Assembly: GCF_000149955.1 (NCBI RefSeq)
Contig: NC_030991.1
Location: 413,295-477,294, forward strand
Direction of reading: 5' to 3'
DNA length: 64,000 nt
DNA from: Fusarium oxysporum f. sp. lycopersici 4287
Taxonomy: Eukaryota; Ascomycota; Sordariomycetes; Hypocreales; Nectriaceae
In this document: positions 11,371 through 21,430 of the stretch, one piece after another
Layout: the number at the start of each line of letters is the position of its first letter
Numbering within the stretch: the stretch's first letter is position 1
Notes under the pieces: model-generated
Seen by the model: the letters and a program-made list of their open reading frames with translations, nothing else
Told to the model about the DNA's origin: nothing
The model's database searches: none
Position numbers and translations under genes: made by a program

Positions 11371-12540
11371 TTACCACGCCTCCAACAGAGTAAGCTTCTT
11401 CTCCGTAAGCCACTTATTCACCTCAATTACTGTGTTCTCCCAGAGTCCCTTCACCTGTCGATTGTCTTTAGCAACAGGGTTGGGCTCCTCCAACTTTCCC
11501 ACTGGAACTATAAACTTCCCCTTGTACTTCAGAGCATCCTTCTTTACCTCCGTCGCGGTCGCTGCAAACAAAGAATTGGCAGCACCCTGCTCAGCAGTCA
11601 GAAAGGACGCGCGGGCTATAGCCCTGACAAGAACATTGTTAATAGCCAGAACTCCCTCTGTTAGTACCTCGCCAGGATGAACAGCTATGCAGGTAATAGG
11701 CAAATTCTGTGTCTGCAATCTCTCCTGGAGCTCTTGTGTGAATACTACCACGGCTGTCTTTGACACGGCATAACGAATCATGTCAAAGCCAAACATGAAT
11801 CTCCCTAGATAGCGCCATTGCCAATGTTATGAGGTAACTGGATTCTTGAAACATGTGGGCGAGTCAAAATTGAAACTGAAATTTGCTGGTAGCATGCTGT
11901 TCATCGCCGTGGAGCTAAGGTTTACGATTCTGACGTCGGCGTCCCGGTCCTTGGCGGCGGCTTCGAGGAGGGGTACAAGATGGTTGATTAGAATGAAAGG
12001 TCCCATATGGCTATACACGTTAGCAATTAGTTAGAATGGTGGTTCGCGTGTCAATATACTTGGCAACCATGTGTTGTTCGTATTTCCCATCAACCAACAT
12101 GGTGGACGATGTTGATGCGGCCGCATTGTTGACTTCGGCATTGTCAGTTATCTTCATGTAAGTAGTGTATCCCAAACATACTCGGAATATGCAGTCTTGT
12201 CTCCTTCCGCTTCAGTTCTTCGACAGCATGAGTGATGCTAACCGGATCATATAGATCCATCACCAAGTACTTAATGTTGGAAGGGTTAATATCCGCGTCT
12301 TTGTGAGCTTATCTCTGGCTTGTCGTGCTCTCGCTTCGCTTCGTGTCGTCAAGTACACCTTCGCTCCTTTCCGAGCCAGGAACCTAACTGTCTCGAGGCC
12401 AATACCCGAGCTGAAGTTATGTAAGTCATAGTACTAAATTCATGCAAAGAAGCTGATACATACCTGCCTCCAGTCACGACAGCGACTTTGCCGTTCAGGT
12501 CTGGCATATCCGTAGAGGGGTTCCATTGCCGTATTGTCAT
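11371..12540 (-). CDS. Short-chain dehydrogenase/reductase (SDR)
   Basis: This multi-exon gene encodes a classical NAD(P)-dependent SDR. Exon 1 starts MTIRQWNPSTDMPDLNGKVAVVTGG, and after an intron SGIGLETVRFLARKGAKVYLTTR completes the TGGxSGIG cofactor motif. Further exons give DINPSNIKYLVMDLYDP and the NNAAA motif (joined by a GTATGT intron at about 12130-12180). HMGPFILINHLVPLL and VRIVNLSSTA contain the catalytic Ser region, and IRYAVSKTAVVVFTQEL contains the catalytic YxxxK. The carboxy end (ITCIAVHPGEVLTEG) is typical. All catalytic residues are visible, so the enzyme is probably functional. An upstream in-frame Met at 12645 exists, but the Met at 12540 matches the usual family start. 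The substrate cannot be told. Confidence 0.85.
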
Positions 12541-12895
12541 TGTGTGCAAGCTCCCTAGCTGCCAATAGAGTCGAGGTGAGGCGGATGACGAGGGCTGGAA
12601 GTATGACAAACCACTGGGAATGACCCTTCTGCAGAGTAAAGACATATTTAAACATCCGCCGGTGCTTTGCGAATGCCTGGGGCATATCTTCTATACCTGA
12701 CCTCAGCACGTAATTCCATGTAACAGCATGCCCCCACTGTAAGTGCACCAAGTGTCGCACTAATGAAGTTTAACTTAACGTATCTGACCACCACTCCGCC
12801 CACCCCTCCACACCGCCCCACCTGCGATAGCTTCATTTCCGTTCCAACGCATTATGTAGATTAATTCTCAAATTATGAAAATAGCTTCAATTCAA
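12541..12895. other. Promoter of SDR gene and edge of pogo-like element
   Basis: The SDR promoter is on the right-hand side of its start. The pyrimidine-rich tract at about 12785-12825 (ACCACCACTCCGCCC) could belong to the end of the neighbouring transposon, but no matching inverted copy was found. Confidence 0.3.
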
Positions 12896-14487
12896 TTAAG
12901 ATTTTGGGTATTGACTAAAAAACTCTTGCTCAACCGACTGCTTTTTCCTCCGCTTCGGCGGACGATTTTCCGCCGCGGCTTCGTTATTTAACTTCCAAGT
13001 GTTCATCTCGGACCGGTCCTTCGCTATAGCAAGATTATCAACGTGAGGAAAGCCTTGTTCGGGTCCCAATTGACCTTGCAACGGCCTGACGGCTTAAGAC
13101 CAGCTATTTGAGCTTTCTGTACGGCGATTTTTTGCTCCTGGAAGACTGTAGACGCACCTCTTTGGTCCAGTGACTTTCCTGCCTTCCGCAGGATCATTCT
13201 GACGTCCCTTTCAGCATTCCCTGATGACCAATCGACCCGTTGGAGTAGTCTTTCTATATCGCGGCTTGACGAGGGCGTATTGAAGATATCGCGATCGACT
13301 TCAACCGTGATTGGTGGTGTTGTGGGAGGCTGAAAAGTCGATCCGCGACGCTCTTTGGGCTTCAACCTCTTTATAGCTTGATCAACATCGACTGGGTATA
13401 TCCCTGATGCTCGAAACGCCTGTCGGATGTTCTCTGGACTGAAGGCTTTCTCAGAAGCTATTTTATATGCCTGTATGAAGATGTGTTTCTGTCTATTTGA
13501 TGTCGCTTCGTAGGTCTCCATTCCAGCTGTCTCTTCTCGATAGTATCTTTTCAACGGGGAAAAAAGACCAAGGTCCAGCGGTTGAGTGATATGTGACGAG
13601 TGCGACGGCAGCCAACTAAGCCAGACCTTGTTCATCATTGCCTTCTTCATGAAGATGGGACTTATATGAGTCTTATGTTGATCGAGGACTAATAGTCGCC
13701 AGGAAGACGGGTCTTTTGGACGAGTCTCGGGCAGATAAACGTCGTAGAACCACCGTAGCAATATTTCTGTATTAGACCAGCCTTTCTCGCTGCAAGTGAA
13801 CTTCCAATCCGGTATATCCCTTGGAAAATACTGTCCCTGTAGCGATAATCCTGTAAATATTACCGTTGGGGTCAGTCGGCGACCGTCAGCAGATATCGTC
13901 TCTAATATCGAGATCCAAGCGGAAGCGACTGACTGTATCTTCTCTGACGAGCTCGTCAGGACCGTTCCAGCTACTATGCCAGCTATAGTTTCCCCTTCTT
14001 GGACTCCAGTCTCGTCGAGGTTGTGCATACGGTCTGTACCAATTGATAAGTCAATAATAAGACGCCTGAGTCCCTCATAATACTCCCTCAGTCCCTCTTC
14101 TGTGACAGACTTCTTCCTTGCGACCGAAATAAGTCGTGATGGCTTCAACATAACGCTGTTATGTCGTTTGAAGAATCGGTTTACCCAATTTTTCCCTAGA
14201 TGACTTCCACAGCCGTTTAATTCGGCAAGATGCTGGGCATATTCATGGATCTCCTTCTTCAATAACGGCTGGGAATACTTTTCCCGTATTAATATAAGGT
14301 CAATGAGTTCCTGTTCCTGTTGCGGCGTCAGCGAGAGGTATTTTTGGTGTTGTAAACGCGTCGGTTGCGCGCCACCGATCCGATCCCTCAAAGTCGACCT
14401 CGGCACGGTCTCCCACCTAGCTGCACCGCGAACGCCCCTCGTAGAGGCCTCAGAAATTGCTCTGGAAATTCTCAATTCACGATCCAT
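12896..14487 (-). mobile_element. Pogo/Fot-like DDE transposase, frameshifted tail
   Basis: This is a long open frame (487 residues to 13024) for a pogo/Fot-type DDE_1 transposase, the nuclear enzyme that cuts and pastes its element at TA. Residues about 8-40 resemble a psq-type helix-turn-helix (ISEASTRGVRGAARW...STLRDRI), and residues 50-115 a CENP-B/Tc5-type helix-turn-helix. The catalytic aspartates are D158 (NLDETG), D269 (LLVLDQHKTH) and D305 (SHITQPLDLGLF). Near 13037-13045 the frame ends prematurely after AFLTL. The neighbouring frame continues DNLAIAKDRSEMNTWKLNN to a stop at 12896, so a one-base deletion has probably clipped about 45 residues of basic tail. I could not find convincing terminal repeats; the outer end may be hidden by the element inserted at 14585. 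Confidence 0.85.
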
Positions 14488-14798
14488 GATAAATGAAGCT
14501 ATTCTGAAAATTTGGATTTTTTTGATGCATAATTGGCAAAATAAAGTGCACGCATCATCGATAGCTGTTGTGGTGTTGAGACTACCGTATTAATTGAATA
14601 AATTGGCCACGCCCTGTGGATACCGCTAGCTGCGGGTTATGCCTGATTCGGAAGGTGAGGTCATGCGGCTCTTCCCCGCACATATCAGAAGGTGAAGCTG
14701 AAGATATTCGGCCCTGGAGGAGGTTATCTTCGAACCCATGCTTTGGTAGTTAATTAAAGACATCTACAAACCTGCAATACCTCAAAATCACCGCCGAG

Positions 14799-16578
14799 AT
14801 GAGCTCTATAAGTATACCTGAGGATGAACCCCTGGTTCCTCCCCAACCCAAGCGGCGTGGCCGCAAGCCCAAGCCGATCCAAGATCGCAATTGGCAACTT
14901 CCCCGCCCAATCCAACGGAAAGAGGAGTCACATCCAAGGGCCAAGCAGCTTGCTGTTGTAATGTTTATGTATCATCATCAGGTTTTCGACCCTAGTAGCT
15001 CATGGTCGGTCAATGGATATAGGAAACCATTCCAAAGGGAGGCAGCAGACTATTTCAAGATTAAAAGAAGGACTATCGGCAACTGGGTCCTGAAAGATTG
15101 GGATAATCCCGAAATTACAAATCGATGCTATCTCCCCCGATGGCCACAGCTGGAGAAGCAGTTGTTTCACGATTTTATGGAGTTAAGGAAGAACGGCCGC
15201 CCCGTCACCACTGCTTGGGCTCGGAAACGAGCGATTGAGATATTCACCGAATCCTTATTGTCCAAGGAACATGTAAAGCTATTCACATTCTCCAATGGCT
15301 GGTGGCAAGGATTTAAATCGCGGTTTAACATCGTCAAAAGGAGGGTTACTAAACAAGCTACTAAACAAGCTACTCAACAACCTGAGGCATTGGCAGAGGT
15401 TTGTGGGTCTTTTAATAAATTCATCCGTCGCATACAACATAATGAACAATTATCGCCATCAAAACCGCAATCCTTAATCAAAATGGAAATAAATAGTATC
15501 CTTGAGACGCCCAGAAGACGCTTTGAAAAACGGTATACCTTAAATGTTGATGAGACGCCTGTACCCTTTTCAATTGACTCTGGAAGCACTTGGGAGCTAC
15601 AGGGGGCCAAATCAGTCCCAGTAAAGACCCCTCGAAGTGGGTGGGATAAGAGGAAGGCAACTTAAATCCTCTATATCTTCGGTGATGGAATCTGCCGATT
15701 GCAACCTACACTCATATTCCATGGGGGAATCTGGGGAGAAATCAAGGATTTCCAAGGCTGAACAGCATCTCTATGCTCCGGGGATCAAAGTGATATATAA
15801 CACTCATGCATACAATAATGAGGAATTATTTAAATTATGGGTTGAAGAAGATTTGCCTACCGTGAAGGCAGAAACGAGGGACTTCCTTTTGGTGATGGAT
15901 GCTGTTGCTTTCCACCTTTCGCCTCCGGTCAAAGACGCAGTCTGCAAGCAAAATATTACAACAGCCCTTGTGCCTGTCGGATGTACTGGAATGCTCCAGC
16001 CACTCGATACTGCAGTTAATAAGCTTATAAAGGATTGGATTCGCGAATTCATTCTCGATTATGAGCTCGAACAAGAGAGGAAAGGGAAAACACGCTGGTC
16101 GGTCAGCGACCGGAGGATCATGACAACCTGGGTTATTGCGCGAGCTTTTGAGCGCCTAAAAACCAAGAAGGACCTCATAGAAAAGGCTTTTCTGGATGTC
16201 GGAATAACCGTGAGACCTGATGGAAGTCAGGATAACCTTATTCGCATTAAAGGAATTGATGAAATCGACTTTACGGGCTGGGAAACCGCTTCCGAGATCA
16301 CGATCAAGTCCGAAGAGCTAGTCTCCCGTCTTTGCGATGAGGAGGAGCTTTCTTTCGGTCCAGAGGATGAACTTGATGAAGATATACTAATTTACTCATT
16401 GAAGAAGATGACAATCCCTCAATTGAAGCAATTGGCTTCTCGGAATAGCCTCACAGTCAAGGGACGGAAGGACGATATTGTGGAACAGTTGCAGCAGTAT
16501 TATGCTAAAGAACGATCCCAAAATGACTGTATTACAGTGCAAATTGACGTTGAAGAGGATGTATTTACAGTAGATTAG
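14799..16578 (+). pseudogene. DDE_1 transposase with C-terminal SAP domain, broken
   Basis: This transposase belongs to the TIR element around it. The first frame (14799-15665) has an AT-hook-like RRGRKPK near residue 20, a Tc5-type DNA-binding region and the first catalytic Asp in NVDETPV. An in-frame TAA at 15663-15665 interrupts it; the same frame reads on as ILYIFGDGI...IFHGGIWGEIKDFQ. A frameshift near 15755 then moves it to the frame ending at 16578. That part has the second Asp (FLLVMDAVAFH), the third (GCTGMLQPLDTAVNKL), an acidic stretch, and LKKMTIPQLKQLASRNSL with GRKDDIVEQL, a SAP-type two-helix DNA-binding fold (about 16396-16500). SAP domains bind AT-rich scaffold DNA. One stop and one frameshift make it non-autonomous. 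Confidence 0.85.
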
Positions 16579-16586
16579 CTTTATAG

Positions 16587-16892
16587 CTATTCAAATTGAT
16601 TATCAACCCAGAAAAAAGCCTCCCCTTCCTGCCACGCGCGATACAAGCCGGTCAACGGGTCATATTTATTCCACCTCTTTACCTTATGTTCAGGCTTGCA
16701 AAAACACCTATTTCCCTGCTGTAGGACATCGTCAATGACCTTCCTACTTCTTGTTCTAACCCAGCCGTAATAGGAGCCCTCTTTTGTAAGGGAAATGCCT
16801 TCTTCTTGACCGGGCGACGAGGGGAGCCGGTATTCAAGCCGGTAGGTCTGTCCCACTTCGAAGCACGCGTCGTTCTCGAAATCGTCGGTCAC
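16587..16892 (-). CDS. Accessory small ORF inside the pogo-like element
   Basis: This is an open frame of about 100 residues converging on the transposase, only 8 bp from its stop and inside the same terminal repeats. I do not recognise it. It is rich in Tyr, Trp and charged residues (YGWVRTRSRKVIDDV, RCFCKPEHKVKRW, EAFFWVDNQFE). The only start in the frame is GTG at 16892. A splice from an upstream exon is plausible: donor GTATGTGC near 16976 and acceptor CTGTACAG near 16894, which would add ATSCRNDFKFD in frame, but no ATG was fixed. It may be an element-encoded partner protein or a captured host fragment; its reading frame is undamaged while the transposase is broken. Confidence 0.4.
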   Translation of the reverse strand: MTDDFENDACFEVGQTYRLEYRLPSSPGQEEGISLTKEGSYYGWVRTRSRKVIDDVLQQGNRCFCKPEHKVKRWNKYDPLTGLYRAWQEGEAFFWVDNQFE

Positions 16893-17160
16893 ATCTGTAC
16901 AGCCTTTTTAGATGGATAAAAATAATTGTCCTTTTGCACACACATACAGACAATATCAATGAATGCACATACCGAATTTGAAGTCATTCCGACAACTGGT
17001 TGCCGAGAAAGAGTGGTGTTGACAGGAAAATCTTGGAGCGGGGAAGGATGGCTGGTGGTCAAGTTCTGGTGTGCCTACTAATTTGGTTACGGTTAGAACT
17101 TGCACGCCAAGCAGCTAGCGGTATCCACAGGGCGTGGCCAATTTATTCAATTAATACGGG

Positions 17161-18070
17161 TATTCCATTGAGTAACGGGGTAGAGTGCAGAAAACCTCAT
17201 TAAGGAATATTAGAGCCGGCGTCATGGTATTGAGGCGAAGATTTGACCAGGGATAAGATGCCGGCGCCTCTGTACCATATATCATACGCCCGAGAATGAA
17301 TCACACAATGAAAACAAGTGATAATGCAGGTCACGGTACTCGAAAGTGATTTATAGCTTGAAATTGAGTTTAGCGGATGGCCATCGTGGCGCTAGCTGGC
17401 ACATAAGGCTGACATCTACTCCGTACATACTACTGATAACGTGAGGGTCAGCTCATGATATGCTCACGTCATTAATGTACTAATTTTAGAGTTGAAGAGA
17501 TTCCAAAAAAAAAGAAAAAAGAAAAAAAAAAACTTCAATCCATTGCTGACAGCTCCTGCTGATGTGTTAGAACGATTGCTCTGGGGCTGACCAGAGCTTT
17601 GAGGGCATAGCCACTCAACCACATATTGCTGCGGTTACGTGACTACTGCCTAGTAATAGTAGATGACAGCTTTATCCATTAGATAGCGTTGACAGTGACA
17701 GCCTCTGGAGAAATCAGTGATCAATTTGAAGATATTCGGATATTGACTACATTAACTTAATGCCCAAGCCAGTGATGGACAGTTTGAGAGAAAAATAGCC
17801 TCATGAATCAACCTAATATGTGTATCGTGTGTTATTCGACATTCCTTCGTTGAAGATAACTTGCGTTCAAGCAGCTGAAGAAGCGAATATCAAAAGAAAG
17901 ACTTGAATAAAGCTTGAGTGATTTACTTACCACTTCCCAACAGCTAACTTAGTTTTTCGGTGGGAAGGACGGAAGCAAAAAAAAATATGCAAAAATAATA
18001 AAATAAAATAACAACCTCCTCCGCCACCAATTTCGATCTTATATCCGCAGTAACGACACACCACCTCCCG
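17161..18070. other. Intergenic, nothing recognised
   Basis: There is an A-rich tract at about 17505-17532 and otherwise no gene, repeat or clear regulatory signature. Confidence 0.3.
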
Positions 18071-18718
18071 TCACATGCCTTTCCCATGCTTATGATGGGC
18101 ATCAGCGACAGTCTTCACCTCAACGATGGTGTTTTGGCCCGTCTCCGCTACTGCATGGGCAACCACCTCTTCCCCGAATGGCCACTCGCCGGCCATTTTC
18201 TCCGGTGTATCATAATCTGCATAATCAAGAGGATCAAGTAACTTACGGGCTGCTGCATAGGCATCGGCCCGGTGTATAAACGTCCCCTCAATCTGCGTCT
18301 CCTGCACACAGCCCGTCCGGTCCTTGTTGTAGTCAATCATTGTCTGCATCACATAATGCAACGACGGTATCCCTGTCGGCATGAATATGCCGCCATTGGA
18401 ATCCATCAGTAGCTTCTCGTCATTGGGCGTAGCTTGTATCGAGATCAAGAAGACTTGACCAGCAGGCGCCTTGGCGTAGACGAGAACGCCGTCGCCATGA
18501 TCCCATTCTTCGGTGCTGCTTGAGTGGATGGCATATTCAACAAAGTCCTCGGGTTTATAGCCCAGCGTGGCCAAGACCCTGAAGGCGGAGTTTTTGGCGG
18601 CTTCGAGGGTAGCATTAGTGCCGAGGATGTAGATGGATCGTTTACCTCCGGAAGGATCGACGTGGTAATCGATGACCGTCAGAAAAATGTGGTACAGTAG
18701 CTCTGGACTGTTCGTCAT
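18071..18718 (-). CDS. Uncharacterised protein with two internal repeats
   Basis: This is a single open frame of 215 residues if started at MTNSPELLYHIF (ATG 18718). The frame stays open upstream to a GTG at 18892, but the upstream part looks like promoter or leader. I do not recognise a named family. The protein is two diverged copies of one unit. Copy 1 (about residues 5-95) runs LLYHIFLTVIDYHVDPSGG through an Ala-rich helix (TLEAAKNSAFRVL) to VFLISIQATPNDEK. Copy 2 (about 105-210) runs LHYVMQTMIDYNKDRTG through RADAYAAARKLL to NTIVEVKTVADA. No signal peptide or membrane segment is seen, so it is probably cytosolic. The reading frame is intact. Confidence 0.7.
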   Translation of the reverse strand: MTNSPELLYHIFLTVIDYHVDPSGGKRSIYILGTNATLEAAKNSAFRVLATLGYKPEDFVEYAIHSSSTEEWDHGDGVLVYAKAPAGQVFLISIQATPNDEKLLMDSNGGIFMPTGIPSLHYVMQTMIDYNKDRTGCVQETQIEGTFIHRADAYAAARKLLDPLDYADYDTPEKMAGEWPFGEEVVAHAVAETGQNTIVEVKTVADAHHKHGKGM

Positions 18719-19336
18719 GACGAAGAAGGTGTAACCTCGGCTATTGGTCTGTGTAATGATATTTGAGTCAGGTGTTTGTATATGGGATCTAGTTTTATGA
18801 GGAAAAAATTGTACAGTTTCTGATGTGCGGGGTGGGTGATATATGCCCTTTACCATATGCCTTTTATATTTCAAGAACCTAATCTTATGCACATCTTTTT
18901 GGTATCACGGGCTGACTACATGGTGAAACCCTGGCTAGCTGGTGTTCATCCAGAAAGAAAAGGGTTGGTTTCTCGCACATACCAGCCATTGAACTAGGTT
19001 CTGGACACGAGACGCACTTAGGGCGGGGAGATTCGAGACTTCGGCCTCTTTTGACTCATACTCAAGGATGATGTGGCGAGATGGTGAGGTAGTGGTACAA
19101 ATCATGTCCATCAGATCATATGGCGGATCCAGCCTACACACCATGTCCATCAGATCATAGGGCGGATCCAGCCGAGAGCACAACACGACGCTCTTAACCC
19201 GAACTAAGAATGCATGGTCAGGTTACATAGGAACCACCATGTTTGAAGTTATTTTAAGCACATAAACCCTGTTGGCTATTCTTGTGCCTTTGTTTGAAGG
19301 GCGCAGACCGGTTGATTTGCCCTACAGGTAGATGCC
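18719..19336. other. Intergenic with a 39-bp tandem duplication
   Basis: This region is upstream of two divergent genes. At 19103-19175 a 39-bp unit (CATGTCCATCAGATCATA then GGCGGATCCAGCC) is present nearly twice, with one difference. A minus-strand open frame over it (LDPPYDLMDM repeated) has no ATG start and is probably not a gene. Confidence 0.4.
19103..19179. repeat. 39-bp direct tandem repeat, two copies
   Basis: Copies start at 19103 and 19142. They differ by T/G after GATCATA, and the second copy lacks its last few bases. It lies in the intergenic region upstream of the RING-H2 gene. Confidence 0.75.
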
Positions 19337-20099
19337 ATGCCTGCAATAAGCAATACTACTCCCGCTTATCCGAACAGTGATAATCAAAATTCAAACCATA
19401 CACTACTGGGATGGCTCCCAGTCATCATGACGATGTCACTTTTGATTGCGGTGGTTTTGTTTCTCATGTGTATTCCCAGGTATTCCTTTCTTAGTAGAAA
19501 CTGATACTTATTTCGTCGCCTAATAGCAATACAGATTATACGGGTTGGTTAGATATGGCAGGACTGCAGGCACAGAAGGGTCCAGCAGCTCCCGGGGACC
19601 TGCATCGACAGAATCCGCCAGCACTAAAGACAGGGATTTACCTCATCTAGATGCTATTGCTCCCCCAAAGACAAGCAAAGAGATGAGGCGGGAGCTTACA
19701 GACGAAGCGCACGTCTCTTGGGCGATGCTGAGTTCGGACACGATATGGTATATCCTCTTGACTCCTTAGTTCTTGTAAGAAGTACTTGACTGATCACTCA
19801 CCTCCCTGTTTAGTGCCATCTGCTTAGAGGGTATTCAGGATACTGATATGGTTCGTCACCTGGCGTGTGAGCCTACCTTCCACTCAGATTGCATTGCCAC
19901 GTGGTACCTTGCAAAGCACGATACATGCCCCATATGCGCATTTCATTTCGCATCGCCCAAGCCTGTGCTGCATCGCCCAAGCCTGTGCTGCATCGCCCAA
20001 ACCTGTGCTGCATCGCCCAAGCCTGTGCTGCAGAGGCCAAGCCAAGCGCATGTGTCAAGTCATCGGGCAGATGATAGTTCTATATTAGGGCATGTGTAG
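19337..20099 (+). CDS. Membrane RING-H2 E3 ubiquitin ligase
   Basis: This is a three-exon gene for a small membrane-anchored RING-H2 protein, the type that recruits an E2 enzyme and marks membrane or secretory cargo with ubiquitin. Exon 1 (ATG 19337) carries an Asn-rich start with glycosylation sequons and one transmembrane helix (LLGWLPVIMTMSLLIAVVLF). The intron GTATTCC...AATACAG leads to a Ser-rich cytosolic linker. The second intron (GTATAT...GTTTAG) splits the RING. Joined, it reads CAICLEGIQDTDMVRHLACEPTFHSDC, then TCPICAF: ligands C-x2-C, C, H-x2-D-C and C-x2-C in the usual RING-H2 order. The tail is encoded by four copies of a 20-bp repeat (19951-20030), so its sequence cycles through all three frames before ending at 20099. 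Confidence 0.8.
19951..20030 (+). repeat. 20-bp coding minisatellite, four copies
   Basis: The unit CATCGCCCAAGCCTGTGCTG occurs four times head to tail with one G-to-A change in copy 3. It is inside the RING-H2 coding region. Since 20 is not a multiple of three, only 1, 4, 7 and so on copies keep the downstream frame. Confidence 0.95.
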
Positions 20100-20953
20100 A
20101 CTTGCATCTTACACATTCATTGTCCACTTTGCGACTCCAGCATTAATGCATAGAAGCCCAGGCTATCCTGGTTTCTTTCCACGCCTTGACTAGTAATCCT
20201 CAAATTGGATCACTTTTAGGATCACGAAGCGGTAAAGTTGCAGACGGAGTACGCTAAACAAAAGTCTGTGGCCACAAATGCAACTTCTTGTTTATATCTA
20301 GCCTAGTATTCTTTCACCCTGCCTTGTTACATGATAGATCCCTCCTTGCCTGAGTTTGTGTTACATTTAGTCTTCTGAACCTTAGGTTCTAGTTCTGGAC
20401 CCTAATAACTGAGACTTGACTACCATACACACGGCCTGCTAGCACAAGGACAATCAAGTGTAAGGGTCTGGCGGTAGGGTAAGTCGAACTTTGCATTTAA
20501 GCATGATACAACTGTAAATGTCGTAAATGTCAATGCATAATTGCTCACCGATCTTATTGGATTGCGGTGGTCAACTTGCTCGTTCTTGCGCCCTTGCCAT
20601 CATAGACCAGCAATCTTTTTGGGTGTGTGCACCTTCTGTTCCAGACGTGAGCTCTTGCTTTAGCTGATCCCTGATGGTGTATCAACCGACCCCAGATTAA
20701 TGTCACAAGCAATCGGCACTGGTACCTCCTCGGTCTACTCGCTGCTTATCTAGGGGACACAAGCTAAAAAGGGCACTTTTTAGGTATGGCTGGTTTACAA
20801 AGTTGCGTCAATTAACCCTCTTATACGAAAGCCAGTAAGTGTTGTCCTTAAACCTTCATCAATTTAATTATCGATTCCAGTGCACACGCCAGTTATAAAT
20901 CACATACCACGCAACCTCAAGTGAAGGAGCCTTTTATCCGGACTTGATTTTTC
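20100..20953. other. Intergenic, nothing recognised
   Basis: This lies between the ends of the convergent RING-H2 and bHLH genes. No family-like frame or repeat was identified. Confidence 0.3.
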
Positions 20954-21430
20954 CTAACCAACCACCAAAGCCTGACTGAGCTCTTCGATTTTGCATGAAA
21001 GCCGTTTGTTTTCTGCCTCCAAAGCCAAAATTCGCTGCCTCGCAGCATCTAAAACGTCACCTCTGCTGAAGTAATAGCCCATTCCCAAAGGCTTTACCTC
21101 TCCTAGGCTCTCATCTTCGCGCCATGAGGCTTGCAGCACCGTGAGCAACCTTTCGAAGCGCAGCTTCAAACGGGCCCGGTACTGCTTCTCGACGTTGTTG
21201 TGGCACTCGCGAGCTTGCTGGGTTTTTGGGGCAACGGCTGGCTTCACTCGGAATCTCTTTGGCTTGCGAGATGCTGAACACAATTTGACCCCTCGGCGAG
21301 CGGCTGGGGCACCTCCCCTGTTTTGGTGGTTGTCGTCGCAGTTGTCCATGATGCCATTTTCCTCTGACAATCGTGCCGAGATTGTCTTCTCATCTGTGCC
21401 AGACGTGGCACCGGCAGAATTTCCTTCCAT
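20954..21430 (-). CDS. bHLH transcription factor (SREBP-like basic region)
   Basis: This is a 158-residue single-frame gene (ATG 21430) for a nuclear basic helix-loop-helix factor. A basic patch RKPKRFRVKP precedes the basic region ARECHNNVEKQYRARLKLRFERLL. The His and Glu that read E-boxes are present, and the Tyr in EKQYR is the SREBP-type substitution. The loop (about 20 residues) leads to helix 2 FSRGDVLDAARQRILALEAENKRL, which continues as a short coiled coil. The protein is much shorter than full SREBPs and has no membrane segments, so it is a soluble bHLH factor. A close paralogue lies at about 30905-31569 on the other strand. Upstream exons cannot be excluded, but an in-frame stop lies 27 bases before the ATG. 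Confidence 0.8.
   Translation of the reverse strand: MEGNSAGATSGTDEKTISARLSEENGIMDNCDDNHQNRGGAPAARRGVKLCSASRKPKRFRVKPAVAPKTQQARECHNNVEKQYRARLKLRFERLLTVLQASWREDESLGEVKPLGMGYYFSRGDVLDAARQRILALEAENKRLSCKIEELSQALVVG

Larger units (their letters stand above)
14585..17160 (+). mobile_element. Pogo-like element with perfect 49-bp TIRs
   Basis: A complete 2.58-kb DNA transposon. The first 49 bases (starting CCGTATTAATTGAATAAATT, ending CCGCTAGCTGC at 14633) recur perfectly as the reverse complement at 17111-17159. TA dinucleotides lie immediately outside (14583-14584 and 17161-17162), the expected target duplication; the right side has one extra G before the TA. It contains a broken transposase (14799-16578, +) and a convergent small frame (16587-16892, -). 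Perfect repeats around a broken gene suggest recent movement driven by another copy. Confidence 0.9.

Noticed and set aside
12780..12830. Pyrimidine-rich ACCACCACTCC tract tried as TIR of the 12.9-14.5 kb element
   Set aside because: The best partner near 14565-14585 matches only loosely.
13796..14593. Plus-strand open frames over the pogo-like transposase
   Set aside because: They lie antisense to a clear DDE transposase.
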